This document shows positions 19,546 through 29,659 of a stretch of DNA of 64,000 nt, in pieces. This DNA is from Clostridia bacterium UC5.1-2E3 (GTDB lineage Bacteria > Bacillota > Clostridia > Lachnospirales > Lachnospiraceae), in the NCBI GenBank assembly GCA_001304875.1, contig BBZO01000001.1, positions 124,001 through 188,000 of the forward strand, read 5' to 3'. Position 1 is the first letter of the stretch. Every line of letters starts with the position of its first letter. The translations under genes and the position numbers were made by a program. The notes under the pieces are model-generated. The model saw only the letters and a list, made by a program, of their open reading frames with translations. It made no database searches and was not told the DNA's origin.

Positions 19546-19932
19546 GTGGCAAAAGAAATGGATAGAAACACGCACACCGTTTACGATAAGGATAAGATCG
19601 GCGAAGTCCAGATTGCCGACGAGGTGGTGGCCATCATTGCCGGACTGGCGGCCACTGAGGTGGAGGGCGTGGACTCCATGGCCGGCAACATCACCAACGA
19701 GCTGGTGGGAAAGCTGGGCATGAAAAATTTAAGTAAGGGCGTGAAGGTGGACATAAGCGAGGACCAGGTGTCCGTCGATCTGTCCCTCAATATGAAGTAC
19801 GGCTACAGCATTCCCGCGGTGAGCGAGAAGGTTCAGGAGAAGGTGAAGACCGCCATCGAGAACATGACCGGCTTAAGCGTCATGGACGTGAACATCAAGA
19901 TCGCCGGCGTGAGCCTGGAGGAGGCCCGCTAG
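19546..19932 (+). CDS. Asp23/Gls24 family envelope stress response protein
   Basis: Intact, 128 residues, the Asp23 fold: GEVQIADEVVAIIAGLAATEVEGV and VDLSLNMKYGYSIPAVSEKVQ. These small proteins associate with the membrane. GTG start after AGGAGG. A TATAAT box at 19506-19511 with a weak upstream hexamer suggests its own promoter. In many Clostridia it sits between spoIIIA and nusB; here nusB is absent and a riboswitch follows. Confidence 0.88.
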   Translation: MAKEMDRNTHTVYDKDKIGEVQIADEVVAIIAGLAATEVEGVDSMAGNITNELVGKLGMKNLSKGVKVDISEDQVSVDLSLNMKYGYSIPAVSEKVQEKVKTAIENMTGLSVMDVNIKIAGVSLEEAR

Positions 19933-19971
19933 GGAGCAGAGGTTCTTTGCGGGATCTTTACAGATTCAGGG

Positions 19972-20000
19972 TTGACGGAGTCCGGAACCTATGGTAATAT
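19972..20000 (+). promoter_or_regulatory. Promoter of the riboswitch-oadB unit
   Basis: TTGACG at 19972-19977, 17-bp spacer, TAATAT at 19995-20000. The aptamer begins about 10 bp downstream, so transcription would start just before it. Confidence 0.65.
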
Positions 20001-20008
20001 TTGTTCTG

Positions 20009-20133
20009 TTGAAAGGGAGTAGTTATTACATGCAGTCAACAGCACTGGGCCTGCGGCCCATGGTTGCATGTCTTTCCGTCCGGAGAGTACAAGACTTTTA
20101 GCATACAGTGGAGTATGCTAAAAGTCTTTTTGT
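20009..20133 (+). promoter_or_regulatory. yybP-ykoY (Mn2+) riboswitch with intrinsic terminator
   Basis: The leader starts with GAAAGGGAGTAG, the conserved 5' strand and loop of the yybP-ykoY aptamer. A long helix follows (ACATGCA at 20028-20034 with TGCATGT at 20064-20071) carrying the conserved GTCAACA loop, then CTTTCC/GGAGAG and GTACAAGACTTT, the 3' strand. That same 3' strand is the left half of a 16-bp terminator stem (20091-20106 with 20113-20128) followed by TTTTTG. So closing the aptamer helix and forming the terminator are mutually exclusive. Family knowledge: this class senses Mn2+ and usually turns genes on. The next gene is oadB at 20262. Confidence 0.85.
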
Positions 20134-20178
20134 GTCATAAGAAACTGCGTTTCCCATGACACAAAGCCTCCGGCGGGA

Positions 20179-20203
20179 TGTGCGCGATTGCGCACACCTT
20201 TTT
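20179..20203 (+). terminator. Second hairpin terminator in the oadB leader
   Basis: TGTGCGC (20179-20185) and GCGCACA (20190-20196) form a perfect 7-bp stem with a 4-base loop, followed by CCTTTTT. A further 8-bp hairpin, TGTGTCAT/ATGACACA (20131-20138 with 20155-20162), sits between it and the riboswitch terminator. The leader therefore has stacked termination points before oadB. Confidence 0.65.
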
Positions 20204-20261
20204 CTGTCAATACTTCTCCTGGAGACAAAAAACAAATGTGAAACAAGTTGAGGAGGAAAAA

Positions 20262-21396
20262 ATGGATTTTCTGTTGGAAGGCATCCTGGCGGTGACGCCG
20301 GGGCAACTGGTTATGTATGCGATTGGCGTACTGCTCATCTGGCTGGCGGTAAAGAAGGAGTATGAGCCGGCGCTTCTGATGCCCATGGGCTTCGGAGCAA
20401 TTCTGGTCAACCTGCCGTTTTCCGGCGTCATCAATCAGCAGATGGAGGGAATCGGAACGGCCAACGGTATCATCGAGTGGCTGTTCGGCGTCGGTATCGA
20501 GCGTCGGAGGCGCTTCCGATTCTCCTGTTTATCGGTATCGGAGCATGATCGATTTCGGACCGCTCCTTTCCCAGCCCATCATGTTCCTGTTCGGCGCGGC
20601 GGCGCAGTTCGGAATTTTCTTCGCCATCATCGTGGCGGTGCTTCTGGGCTTTGATTTAAAGGACGCGGCGTCCATCGGAATCATCGGTGCGGCGGACGGC
20701 CCCACCTCCATCATGGTGTCCCAGATCTTACATTCCAACTACGTGGGAGCCATCGCCGTGGCGGCGTACTCCTACATGGCGCTTGTTCCGATCATCCAGC
20801 CGGTTGCCATCAAGGCGGTGACCACCAAGAAAGAGCGCCAGATTCAGATGAAGTACAACCCGGTTTCCGTGTCCAAGGGCACGAAGATTGCGTTCCCCAT
20901 CATCGTTACCATCATTGTGGGCTTCATCTCCCCGTCGTCGGTGGCGCTGGTCGGCTTCCTGATGTTCGGTAACCTGGTCAGAGAGTGCGGCGTGTTAAAC
21001 AATCTGTCCAACACGGCGCAGAATGAGCTGGCCAACTTAATCACGCTGCTTTTAGGTATCACCATCTCCTTCAGTATGAGAGCGGACGCGTTCGTGCGCA
21101 TCGACACAGTGATGATCATGGTCATCGGTCTGGTGGCCTTCGTGGCGGACTCCATGGGCGGCGTGCTGTTTGCGAAATTCTTAAACCTGTTCCTCAAGGA
21201 GAAGATGAACCCGATGATCGGCGCGGCCGGAATCTCCGCATTCCCCATGTCTGCGCGTGTGGTGCAGAAGATGGCGCAGAAGGAGCGTCCCGGCAACATC
21301 ATTCTGATGCACGCTGTGGGAGCAAACGTATCCGGACAGATCGCTTCCGTTATCGCGGGCGGTCTGGTGATCAAGCTGGTAAGCCAGTATCTGTAG
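20262..21396 (+). CDS. oadB: OadB-family Na+-translocating decarboxylase beta subunit, second copy
   Basis: Multi-pass membrane protein with [52 protein letters not shown] and MHAVGANVSGQIASVIAGG. Two single G deletions, near 20500 and near 20545, interrupt it; restored they give GIEASEALPILLFIGIGAM and 378 residues. It is clearly diverged from the copy at 1815-3072. Its partners differ too: no CoA-transferase or biotin carrier is near, only a 38-residue membrane peptide downstream and a Mn2+ riboswitch upstream. Confidence 0.9.
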
Positions 21397-21409
21397 GAGG
21401 AATGGAATT

Positions 21410-21526
21410 ATGAGTGAGAATTTAATGATCGCGCTTCAGATCATGCTCCAGGGCATGGCAGGCATCTTCGTTGTTATCCTGATCATCACGGCGATTGTGA
21501 CGCTGATCGGAAAGATGTCCAAATAA
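21410..21526 (+). CDS. 38-residue membrane peptide, candidate minimal OadG subunit
   Basis: A short gene 13 bp after oadB, with GGAGGAAT before its ATG. The peptide begins MSENLMIALQIMLQGMAG and continues with a single hydrophobic helix (IFVVILIITAIVTLIG) and a KMSK tail. The GM-G-F-V pattern at the helix start matches the N-terminal helix of OadG subunits, but the cytoplasmic tail is absent. It is followed by a strong terminator, so oadB and this peptide form a complete two-gene unit. Function as a stabilising gamma subunit is inference. Confidence 0.7.
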   Translation: MSENLMIALQIMLQGMAGIFVVILIITAIVTLIGKMSK

Positions 21527-21555
21527 AAGTTCAGAGAATCACAAAGCAGAAAATG

Positions 21556-21587
21556 AGAGCTCCGGCCGGTGTGCCGGGGCTCTTTTT
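21556..21587 (+). terminator. Terminator of the oadB unit
   Basis: AGAGCTCCGG (21556-21565) pairs with CCGGGGCTCT (21574-21583, one G-T pair) followed by TTTTTG, 30 bp after the small peptide gene. Confidence 0.85.
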
Positions 21588-21697
21588 GTATGCCTGGCGG
21601 TGCGCGCAGGGGAGTTGCTGTAAACAAGGAGTAAATTTTGCCAGTGGAAAAAGTGAATTATTCATATTTTCAGTTTATTTTGCCAACGCAAAAATGA

Positions 21698-21727
21698 TTG
21701 ACAAAATATTCTGCCACATATTACAAT
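21698..21727 (+). promoter_or_regulatory. Promoter of pepT
   Basis: Perfect TTGACA at 21698-21703, 18-bp spacer, TACAAT at 21722-21727, 55 bp before the pepT start. The preceding 110 bp hold nothing else I can identify. Confidence 0.7.
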
Positions 21728-21782
21728 GAAATGATAACAGGCCTGGGGCTGAGAACCCATCCGGCCGGAAAGGAGTCAAGAA

Positions 21783-23027
21783 ATGTCAAATTTTTACGAT
21801 CACGTGAAAGAGCGGTTCATCCGCTACGCCCAGGTGGATACCCAGTCCCAGGCGGGCTCGCCGACGGCGCCCAGCACGATGAAGCAGAAAAATCTGGCAA
21901 AAATGCTGAAGGAGGAGCTGGAGGCCATGGGCGTCTCTGACGTGGAGATGACGGAGACCGGGCTCGTGTACGGCACGATCCCGTCCACGCTGCCGGACGG
22001 CGGCGGAATCTCCATCGGGTTTGTGGCCCACATGGACACGTCGCCGGATGCGCCGGGAACCGGCGTGAAGCCTGGGTGTACGAGAATTACCCCGGCGGCG
22101 ATGTACTTTTGAATAAGGAGCAGAATATTCTGATGCGGGAGGAGGACTATCCGACCTGAAAAATACGTGGGGAAGGATATCATTTTCACCGACGGCACCA
22201 CGCTGCTGGGCGGCGATGACAAGGCGGCTGTGACGGCTCTGATGACCATGGCAGAGTATTTCTGCAGTCATTCCGAGGTGAAGCACGGCCCCATCCAACT
22301 CTGCTTTACCCCCGACGAGGAGGTGGGCCGCGGCACCGAGAATTTCGACGTGAAACGCTTCGGTGCGGATCTGGCCTACACCGTGGACGGCGATGCGCTG
22401 GGCGGCCTTTCCTATGAGACCTTCAACGGCATCGAGGCCCAGCTTGTGATTCACGGGCTCAGTGTTCACCCGGGCACGGCCAAGGGGATCATGAAGAACG
22501 CCGTGGAGATCGGCGGCGAGTTCATGGCCATGCTCCCCGCCCTGGAGCGTCCCCAGTTCACCGAGGGGCGGGAGGGGTATTATCACCCGTTCGTGTTTGA
22601 GGGAACGGTGGAGCGCGCGGCGATCCGCTGCCTCATCCGCGACCACGAGCTGGACCGGTGGGAAGAGCGCAAGGCCTACGTGGAGAAATGCGTGGACGAA
22701 TTAAACCGGCGCTACGGCGGGGGAACCGTGGAGCTGTCCTACACGAACACCTATTACAGCATGCGCGAGGTGGTGGGAAAGGTGCCGTTCATGGTGGACT
22801 ACGCCAGACAGGCCATGCGGGACTGCGGCGTGGAGCCCTTCGACATCGCCATGCGCGGCGGCACCGACGGGTCCTGGATCTCCCAGCTGGGGCTTCCCTG
22901 TCCCAACATCACGGCGGGCTATGAAAATGCTCACGGCCGTTTTGAGTTCGTCCCGGTCCAGTCCATGGAGAAGAATGTGGAGATTCTGATCCGGCTGATG
23001 GAAATTTACGCGGGACATAAAGCGTAA
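21783..23027 (+). CDS. pepT: Peptidase T (tripeptidase)
   Basis: M20-family zinc aminopeptidase that removes N-terminal residues from tripeptides. Visible: SIGFVAHMDTSPDAPG (first metal histidine and Asp), TTLLGGDDKAAVT (bridging Asp), CFTPDEEVGRGTENF (catalytic Glu) and RGGTDGSWISQLGLPCPNI. Three missing bases, near 22074, 22155 and 22165, break the first third; with them restored (KPWVYENYPGGDVLL, YPDLKKYVGKDI) the protein has 415 residues. It is followed by a Na+/solute symporter, probably for co-uptake of an amino acid or peptide product. Confidence 0.93.
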
Positions 23028-23056
23028 GAGAAAAAGGAATGAAAGGGGTACATCCT

Positions 23057-24474
23057 ATGAGTATACAGTTTTTGTTTGTGATCGGCTATCTGCTTGTGAT
23101 GGTCGGCGTCAGCTTCTATCTGAAGGCGCGCCTGGTGAAGAGCTCCGACGATTTCGCGGTGGCGGGCAGAAAGCTGCCGCTGATCGTCCTGGTGGGAACG
23201 CTTCTGGCCACCTGGTGCGGCGGAGGCGGAATCTCCGGCTCCGCAGGCCTTGTCTACAGCAATGGCCCGCTGTTCGGCATCCTGCTGTTTGCGGGAGCAC
23301 CCATCGGAATGGCGGTTTTATACTTCATCTCCGGCGCGGTGCGCAAGAGTACGACCTACACGATCCCGGAGCTGTTTGAGCTGCGCTACGGCGCCGGGGC
23401 CAGAGACCTGGCGGCCGTCTGCATCATCCTCGCCTACGTGGGAACCACGGCGTCCCAGTTTAAGGCGGCGGGCAACATTTTCATGATTACCAGCGGCGTG
23501 GACTTCGTGACTTCCACGGTGATCTGCGTGGTGTTCATGGCGCTTCTGGCCTCATCGGAGGCATGGTCAGCGTGGCCTACACCGACGCGCTCTCCGCGTT
23601 TATGATGGTGTTCGGCTTCCTGTTCGGAATCATCAGCTTAAGCGGCAGCATGGGAGGCTTCGGCCAGGTGATGGCGGCGGTGCCCGCGGAGAAGAACTCC
23701 ATTTTCGGCTCCATGAACGTGTTCCAGGCGCTGGGGTATGTGCTTCCCACCCTGTTCCTGGTGCTGGGCGACCAGAATATGATCCAGCGGTTCAGTTCCG
23801 CCAAGGACAGCCGCACGGCAAGACAGTCCAACGTCGGCCTGGTGATCGCGGAGATCGTGGTCTGCGCCCTCATCATTCTCCTGGTCACCTGCGCGATCCC
23901 GCTCTACGCCACCAACGATTCTCCGGACACCATTTTGTTCCAGCTGTCCTCGGAGCACATGTCCCCGGTGCTGGGCGGCATCGTGATGGCGGCCTGCATG
24001 AGCTTCGTGATCACCACCGGAGATTCTTACCTGCTGTCCACGGCGTCCAACTTAACCTACGACGTGTGGGCGCGGCTGATTAAGAAAGACGCGGACGACA
24101 AGCAGAAGCTGACCTGTCTGCGGGTTTCCATCGTGCTGGTGGCGGTGTTCGCGTTTGTCATGGGATTCTATTTCCCGGATATTCTGTCGGTGCAGATGTA
24201 CGCCTACACCATGTACGGCGCCACCATCACGCCGGCGCTGATCTGCGCGCTGTTTTATAAGAAGGCGACCAAGGCCGGAGGTCTGGCCGGAATCATCACC
24301 GGCGCGGTGGTGACCATCGTATGGGATGTGATTCTGCGGTCCCCGGGCGGGGTGCAGAGCGCCATCGTCTCCGTGCCCCTGGCGTTCATCGCGATCTTCC
24401 TGGTCAGCGCGCTGACGCAGAACGGGGAGAAAGTGGCTTTGGAGGAAGTTTACAAAAAGAGCGACGGACGCTAA
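23057..24474 (+). CDS. Sodium:solute symporter (SSS family)
   Basis: About 13 membrane helices; FYLKARLVKSSDDFAVAGRKL and TLLATWCGGGGISGSAG are the family's N-terminal signature, and ACMSFVITTGDSYLLSTASNL matches the conserved Na+-site helix. One C is missing near 23550; restored it reads LALIGGMVSVAYTDALSAF, and the length becomes 472 residues. ATG at 23057 has AAGGGG upstream. Substrate unknown; adjacency to pepT suggests an amino acid or small organic acid. Confidence 0.88.
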
Positions 24475-24481
24475 AGAAGAA

Positions 24482-24510
24482 TTGAATATTTTTCACAAAT
24501 GTGGTACGAT
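24482..24510 (+). promoter_or_regulatory. Promoter of the cytidylate-kinase-like gene
   Basis: TTGAAT at 24482-24487, 17-bp spacer, TACGAT at 24505-24510, then AGGAGG before the ATG at 24532. Confidence 0.55.
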
Positions 24511-24531
24511 AGACATATAGGAGGTGACCTT

Positions 24532-25149
24532 ATGGAAAAACGTATTATAACGATAAGCCGTGAGTATGGGAGCGGGGGCCGTCAGGTGGGCCTGATGGTT
24601 GCCAAGCGCCTGGGGATGGAGTTTTACGATAAGGAACTGATCGACGCGGCGGCGAAGGAGATCGGCTTCCCGGCGGAGACGGTGGCGGCGAAGGAGCAGC
24701 AGCTCACCAACAGCGTGCTCTATAATTTCGCTCTGGGCACCATCTACGGAACCGCGTATCCGAGAGAGCCGAAGCTTTCCGATCTGCCTCTGACGGAGCA
24801 GATATTCCTGGCCCAGAAGAAGGTCATCGAGGAGGCGGCGGGCCGTCTCCCGGCGGTGTTCATCGGACGGTGCGCCGACGCCATCCTAAAGGACCGGGAC
24901 GATGTCTTAAAGGTGTTTATCTACGCGGACAAAGACATCCGCAAGAAGAGGGCGGTCGAGGAGTACGGCGACGTGCCGGGCTACATCGACGAGTTCCTTC
25001 ACGACATGGACAAACGCCGCCGGATCCACTATGAGAACTACACCAATCAGAAGTGGGGCGATCGTTCCAACTATGATCTGATGCTCAACAGCGGACTTCT
25101 GGGCGTTGAGACCTGTGTGGACATTGTCTGCGCAGCGGCCGGAAGATAG
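24532..25149 (+). CDS. Cytidylate kinase-like family protein
   Basis: Intact, 205 residues. Nucleoside-kinase-like P-loop fold; the N-terminal ITISREYGSGGRQVGLMVAKRLG holds the phosphate-binding loop, followed by YDKELIDAAAKEIGF and FIGRCADAIL. The family is common in gut Clostridia and not biochemically defined; substrate unknown. Bounded by its own promoter and a very strong terminator. Confidence 0.82.
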   Translation: MEKRIITISREYGSGGRQVGLMVAKRLGMEFYDKELIDAAAKEIGFPAETVAAKEQQLTNSVLYNFALGTIYGTAYPREPKLSDLPLTEQIFLAQKKVIEEAAGRLPAVFIGRCADAILKDRDDVLKVFIYADKDIRKKRAVEEYGDVPGYIDEFLHDMDKRRRIHYENYTNQKWGDRSNYDLMLNSGLLGVETCVDIVCAAAGR

Positions 25150-25161
25150 CGGAACAGGGAA

Positions 25162-25205
25162 CGGCAGCCGCGGGATGTCACATACATCCTGCGGCTGCCG
25201 TTTTT
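25162..25205 (+). terminator. Strong intrinsic terminator
   Basis: A 17-bp perfect stem (CGGCAGCCGC plus an AGGATGT-type extension) around a CACAT loop, then TTTTT at 25201-25205. It separates the kinase-like gene from the two-component system. Confidence 0.9.
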
Positions 25206-25221
25206 CATGCAGGAGGGAAAG

Positions 25222-25868
25222 ATGCACATTTTGATTGTCGAGGACGACGCTGACATGCAGAAAATTCTGAGGCTGTACCTAGAGAGGGACGGATATGAGG
25301 TGAGTGCCGCGGCGAATGGCCGGGACGCGCTGGAGGCCCTGGCGCAGCGGCCTGCGGATCTGGTTCTCTTAGACTGGATGATGCCGGTGCAGGACGGCAT
25401 AAAGACCTGCCAGGAGATACGGCGCCTGAATATCCCGGCGAAGATTCTGATGCTGACCGCGCGCGGGAGCAGTGAAGATGAGGTGCGGGGGCTTTCAAAC
25501 GGGGCGGACGACTACCTGAGAAAGCCCTTTGCGCCCAGGTGCTTCTGCTGCGGGTGAGGAAGCTCTGCGGGGCAGACCGGGTGCTTTCCTGCGGGGATCT
25601 TGTGCTGGACCCTGTGGGGATGGAGGTGAAGAAGGGCGGAGAGCGCATCGCGCTCACCCGGACGGAGTTTGAGCTTTTAAAGTGCTTCCTGTCAAACCAG
25701 AGGCGCGTGCTTACGCGGGAAATCCTGCTGGACAGCGTCTGGGGGATGGACTATGACGGAGATCCGCGGGCTGTGGACACCGCCGTCCGGCGGCTGAGAA
25801 AAAAGATCGGCGAGGAGGCCATAAAGACCCGCGTCGGGCTGGGCTATGTGATGGAGGAGTGGCTGTGA
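25222..25868 (+). CDS. OmpR/PhoB-family response regulator
   Basis: Receiver domain with HILIVEDDADMQKIL, phospho-acceptor Asp in LVLLDWMMPVQDG, MLTARGSSEDEV and lysine in LRKPF; then a winged-helix DNA-binding domain with LTRTEFELLKCFLSNQRRVLTRE and VRRLRKKIGEEAI. A C is missing near 25540; restored it joins the domains as KPFAPQVLLLRVRKL (215 residues). ATG at 25222 follows GGAGG. Overlaps the kinase gene. Confidence 0.92.
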
Positions 25869-27237
25869 ACCGTTTGTCGAGAAAATTTATTGCCGGCGTG
25901 GTGTGTATTCTCCTGCTTCTGATGGCCGGGACGCTGTTTGTGAACTCACGGCTGGCGGAGAGATACTACATGTATGAGCAGCGGCAATATGTGGGGGAGA
26001 TCGGAGAACGCCTCCTCGCGCTTCTGGAGACTGGGATGGAGCCGTGGGAGGCGGTCGGAGCCATCGAGGAGCAGGAACATGTGCTGGCTGTCTGGTCGGA
26101 GACCGGCGGGGATCCGGAGGTTCTGGCCAATGACCTGCGGGAGCTTTTCCGGGCGAAGGGACTCGGATTTCAGAAGTTCTGGCTCTGGGAAGGGGACTAT
26201 GAGACGGTCATGGAGAAGGGCTCGCAGTTCCGCCTGTACAGCCAGGAGCGGTTAAATTACAGTATTCTGGTGCAGTATCTCTCGGCGGATTCGGGGCTGT
26301 TTGCAGTGGCGGCCATCGTTCCGGACGCGGAGGCATTTATCGGCATCGTCAACCGGTCTGGCTTTCTGCTCTACGCGCTGTCCATCGTGGCGGCCATTCT
26401 TCTCATCAGCCTGCTGGCCAGACGCATCACCACGCCGCTGACGAAAATGCAGCGGTTTACGCAGAAGCTCTCGTCCAGGGAATTTGAGCCGCTTCAGATA
26501 AAGACCGGGGACGAGCTGGAGGATGTGGCGGAGAGCTTAAACGAGATGGGGCGGGCAATCGAGCAGTACCGGGGGATGCTGGAGCAGAAGAACCGGCAGA
26601 TGGAGCAGCTTTTAAACGATGTGGCCCACGACTTAAAGACCCCGGTTTCCCTGGTGGGAATGTATGCGTCGGGAATCCGGGACGGGCTGGACGACGGCAC
26701 ATTTCTGGATACCATCATCCGTCAGAACCGGCGGATGGGGGAGCTTATAGAGAGCCTTTTAAAGCTCTCGCGCATCGGACGGGAGGAGAGCTGCACAGAG
26801 CGGGTGGCGCTCGACGAAGTCCTGCGCCGGTGTGTCGCGGAGCAGGAGATTCTTTTCAGACGCAGGGGCACAGGCCTGAACGCGGAGATTGAGACGGGGC
26901 TCACCGCTGAGGGAGATGCAGGGATGGCGGAGGAGCTTTTTTCTAATCTTCTCTCCAACGCGGCCAAGTACGCCTCCTCCGGCGACGTGGAGCTGAGCTT
27001 TAAACGGCGGGGGATTCCCTTGTTTTTTCTATATCTAACGAGACGGACAATGAAAAGCTGGATATCCGCCGGATCTGGGAGCCGTTCTATGTGGGAGAGG
27101 AGTCCAGGAACCGGGAGCTTACGGGAACCGGGCTGGGGCTTTCCATTGTAAAAAAGATTGCCGGGCAGTTTGGCGCAGGCGCGTCGTGCCGCCTGGAGAA
27201 TGGGCGCATCACATTTGAAATTGTGTTTCCGGTATGA
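25865..27237 (+). CDS. Sensor histidine kinase
   Basis: Two membrane helices (about residues 8-26 and 165-185) flank an extracellular sensor of about 130 residues. A HAMP linker follows, then the H-box NDVAHDLKTPVSLVGMYASG with the phosphorylated His, and the N-box NLLSNAAKYASSG. A G is missing near 27015; restoring it recovers NETDNEKLDIRRIWEPFYVG and TGTGLGLSIVKKIAGQFGAG (G-box), ending at 27237 (457 residues). GTG at 25865 overlaps the regulator's stop and has GGAGG 9 bp upstream. Confidence 0.9.
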
Positions 27238-27326
27238 TTTTGAAAATACTGCAGTTTTGTCACATGAATGTAACATGGGCTTTCTATGATGTGATAGAAA
27301 AATATGTTTCAGGAGTGTGATTGCAG

Positions 27327-29659
27327 ATGAAAAAAATATGTGTCCGTACAATGAGTATTCTGACAGCCGCCGCGGTGCTTTCCGGCGGCTGTTCTGCGTG
27401 GGAGGGCCCGTCCGGCGGAAGGCTGGACGTGAATCCGGAACCGGCCGTGAGCCCGGAGCCGCCCGCGTTGAGGCGGATCCGGCCAGCTTTTCCCTGACTG
27501 TATTTACGGATGAGGGGGAGGCGGTTCCTGTTTCCCTGGGTGCAGGCGAGTTCGAGGCGGCGGACTATGAGGAAGGGGACGGCACAGTCTCCTGGAGGTA
27601 TCCGGGGGAAGGGATTGTGGTTGAGATCTCCGGGCAGGACGGCTTTCTGCAGGTGGATATCACCGCGGAGGGGGACGGGGACCAGAGCTTTGCCTGGCCT
27701 GTGGTTGCGGCGGAGCGCTACTACATTCCCTTTGGCGAGGGAAAACGGATTCCCGCGGCGGATGAGGTGTGGAAGGAATATCTCGGCGGAGAGGAGTTCA
27801 CGGTGCTGGAGGAACTGTCCATGCCGTTCTGGTCAGCGGTATACGGGGATTCTGCCGTGGTCTGTGTGATGGAGGACCCGCTTAGGACATCCATGGATTT
27901 TTCTGACAGCGGGGACGTGGGTTTTACGGTTCATCACGAGTACGCGGCCATTTCCGGCGACCGGACCAGCACCTTCAGAATTTATCTGACAGATGCGGAT
28001 CCCGTAAGCGCGGCGAAGAGGTACCGGGATTTTGTGGAGGAGAGCGGGCGGTTTAAGACGTTGGAGCAGAAGGCGGAGGAAAATCCCGCGGTCAGAAAGC
28101 TCTATGGGGCGCCCTTTGTCTATCTGGCCGGGGAGATGTTTCTCCTGGGGCCGGAGGACATCGAATGGCAGGCCTTCCGTCTGGAGACCGACAGCCCGGT
28201 GATGAAATATCTCCTGTCGTTTTCCGCAGAGATTGAAAACGGCGGCGAGTTCGAGGCTGTGATGGAGGCGCTGCGCGGGCAGGATTACGTGGATGCGTAC
28301 CAGAAGCATGTGATCTGCCGCTATGTGAGCGATCTCCTTGCGCGGGAAAATTTCTGGAGCGGGCCGTTTTTCTTCCCGCAGGCACAGGCGCTGGGGGATA
28401 TGCTGGGGGACGGCTATGAGACGCTGGACGAGGCTGAGAAGATTGCGGTCAACAAACAGGCGCTGGCGCTCAGCCTGCCGGATGTATTTTCCGATCCGGA
28501 GGCTGGAGAGATGGAGATACCACGGGATTGATTGCAAAGATGAAGGATTCCGGGATCGACCGCGCCTGGGTCGCAGTACACGGCTGGGAGGATGCCTATG
28601 GAAAACCGGAGCTCATCCGCGCGGCGGTGGATGCCGGGTACCTGGCGGCCAGTTATGATTCCTACCACTCGATCCATGAGCCGGGGGCAGTGCAGTGGAC
28701 GACGGCAGGCTTGAGGATCCCTCACTATACGAGACCGCCACAGTCACGGGAAAGGACGGGGAGAAGATAAGCGGATACAAAGGCGTGGGGCGGAAACTGA
28801 ACGCGGTGCTCGCATTCCCGGCTGTCCAGGCCCGGATGGAGAAAATCATGGCAAACGATATCCCGTTCAATTCCTGGTTCATCGACTGCGACGCTTATGG
28901 GGAGGTGTACGACGATTACAGCGAGGGGCATGTGACGCCGATGGAGGAGGATCTGGCGGCCAGGCTGAAACGGATGGGGTACATCCGGGACGAGTACGGC
29001 CTGGTGGTGGGCTCCGAGGGGGGCAACGACTATGCCGCCTCTGAGATTGCCTTTGCCCACGGAATTGAGCTTAAATCCTTTTCCTGGATGGACGGCGATA
29101 TGAAGGATAAGGAGAGCGAATACTACATCGGGAAATATTACAGCGCCGAGGGCGGTGTGACGGAGAATTTTGCGAAGCGCATACCGGTTAAGGAGAAGTA
29201 TTACGACGTGTTTGTGAACCCCAGATATGACGTGCCTCTCTATAAGCTGGTCTATAACGACTCGGTGATCACCAGCTATCACTGGGACTGGTCTGTCTTT
29301 AAGATTCAGGGGGCCACTGGAGACCGGATGATCCGCGAGATTCTCTACAACGTGCCGCCGCTCTATCATCTGGATGCGGAGGAGTGGGAGAAATATAAGG
29401 AGGAGATCATAGCTCATCACCAGGTCTGGTCGCCTTTCAGCCGTCTGGCGGTTACCAGGGAGATGACGGATTTTGAGTATCTGACAGAGGACGGAGCTGT
29501 GCAGAAAACGGTTTATGGGGAAGATCTGGCGGCGGTTGCCAATTTCTCAGACCAGGCATTTGTGTATCAGAATACAGAGATCCCCCTCACTCCGTGTGGA
29601 TGAATGAGGAGGGAAGGCCCCTGGTTTATACGCCGGTTCTGGGGGAGGACGCCCGCTGA
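27327..29659 (+). CDS. Lipoprotein glycoside hydrolase-like protein (GH101/GH129-like or DUF5696 type)
   Basis: Signal peptide with lipobox VLSGGCSAW, an all-beta N-terminal region (FSLTVFTDEGEAVPVSLG..., WRYPGEGIVVEISGQDGFL) and a C-terminal barrel with IDRAWVAVHGWEDAYGKPEL, NSWFIDCDAYGEVYDDYSEGH and GLVVGSEGGNDYAASEIAFAHG; the paired Asp and Glu residues look catalytic. Family assignment is uncertain; sugar specificity cannot be read. Four apparent indels (near 27455, 28510, 28685 and 29582) break it; repaired length is about 780 residues. It follows the two-component system by 90 bp and may be its target. The 3' end overlaps the convergent MATE gene by 34 bp. Confidence 0.6.

Noticed and set aside
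21735-21770. GGGGCTGAGAACCC before pepT, resembling part of a TPP riboswitch
   Set aside because: The second conserved TPP block (ACCTGATC...) is absent and pepT is not a thiamine gene; it looks like a simple stem.
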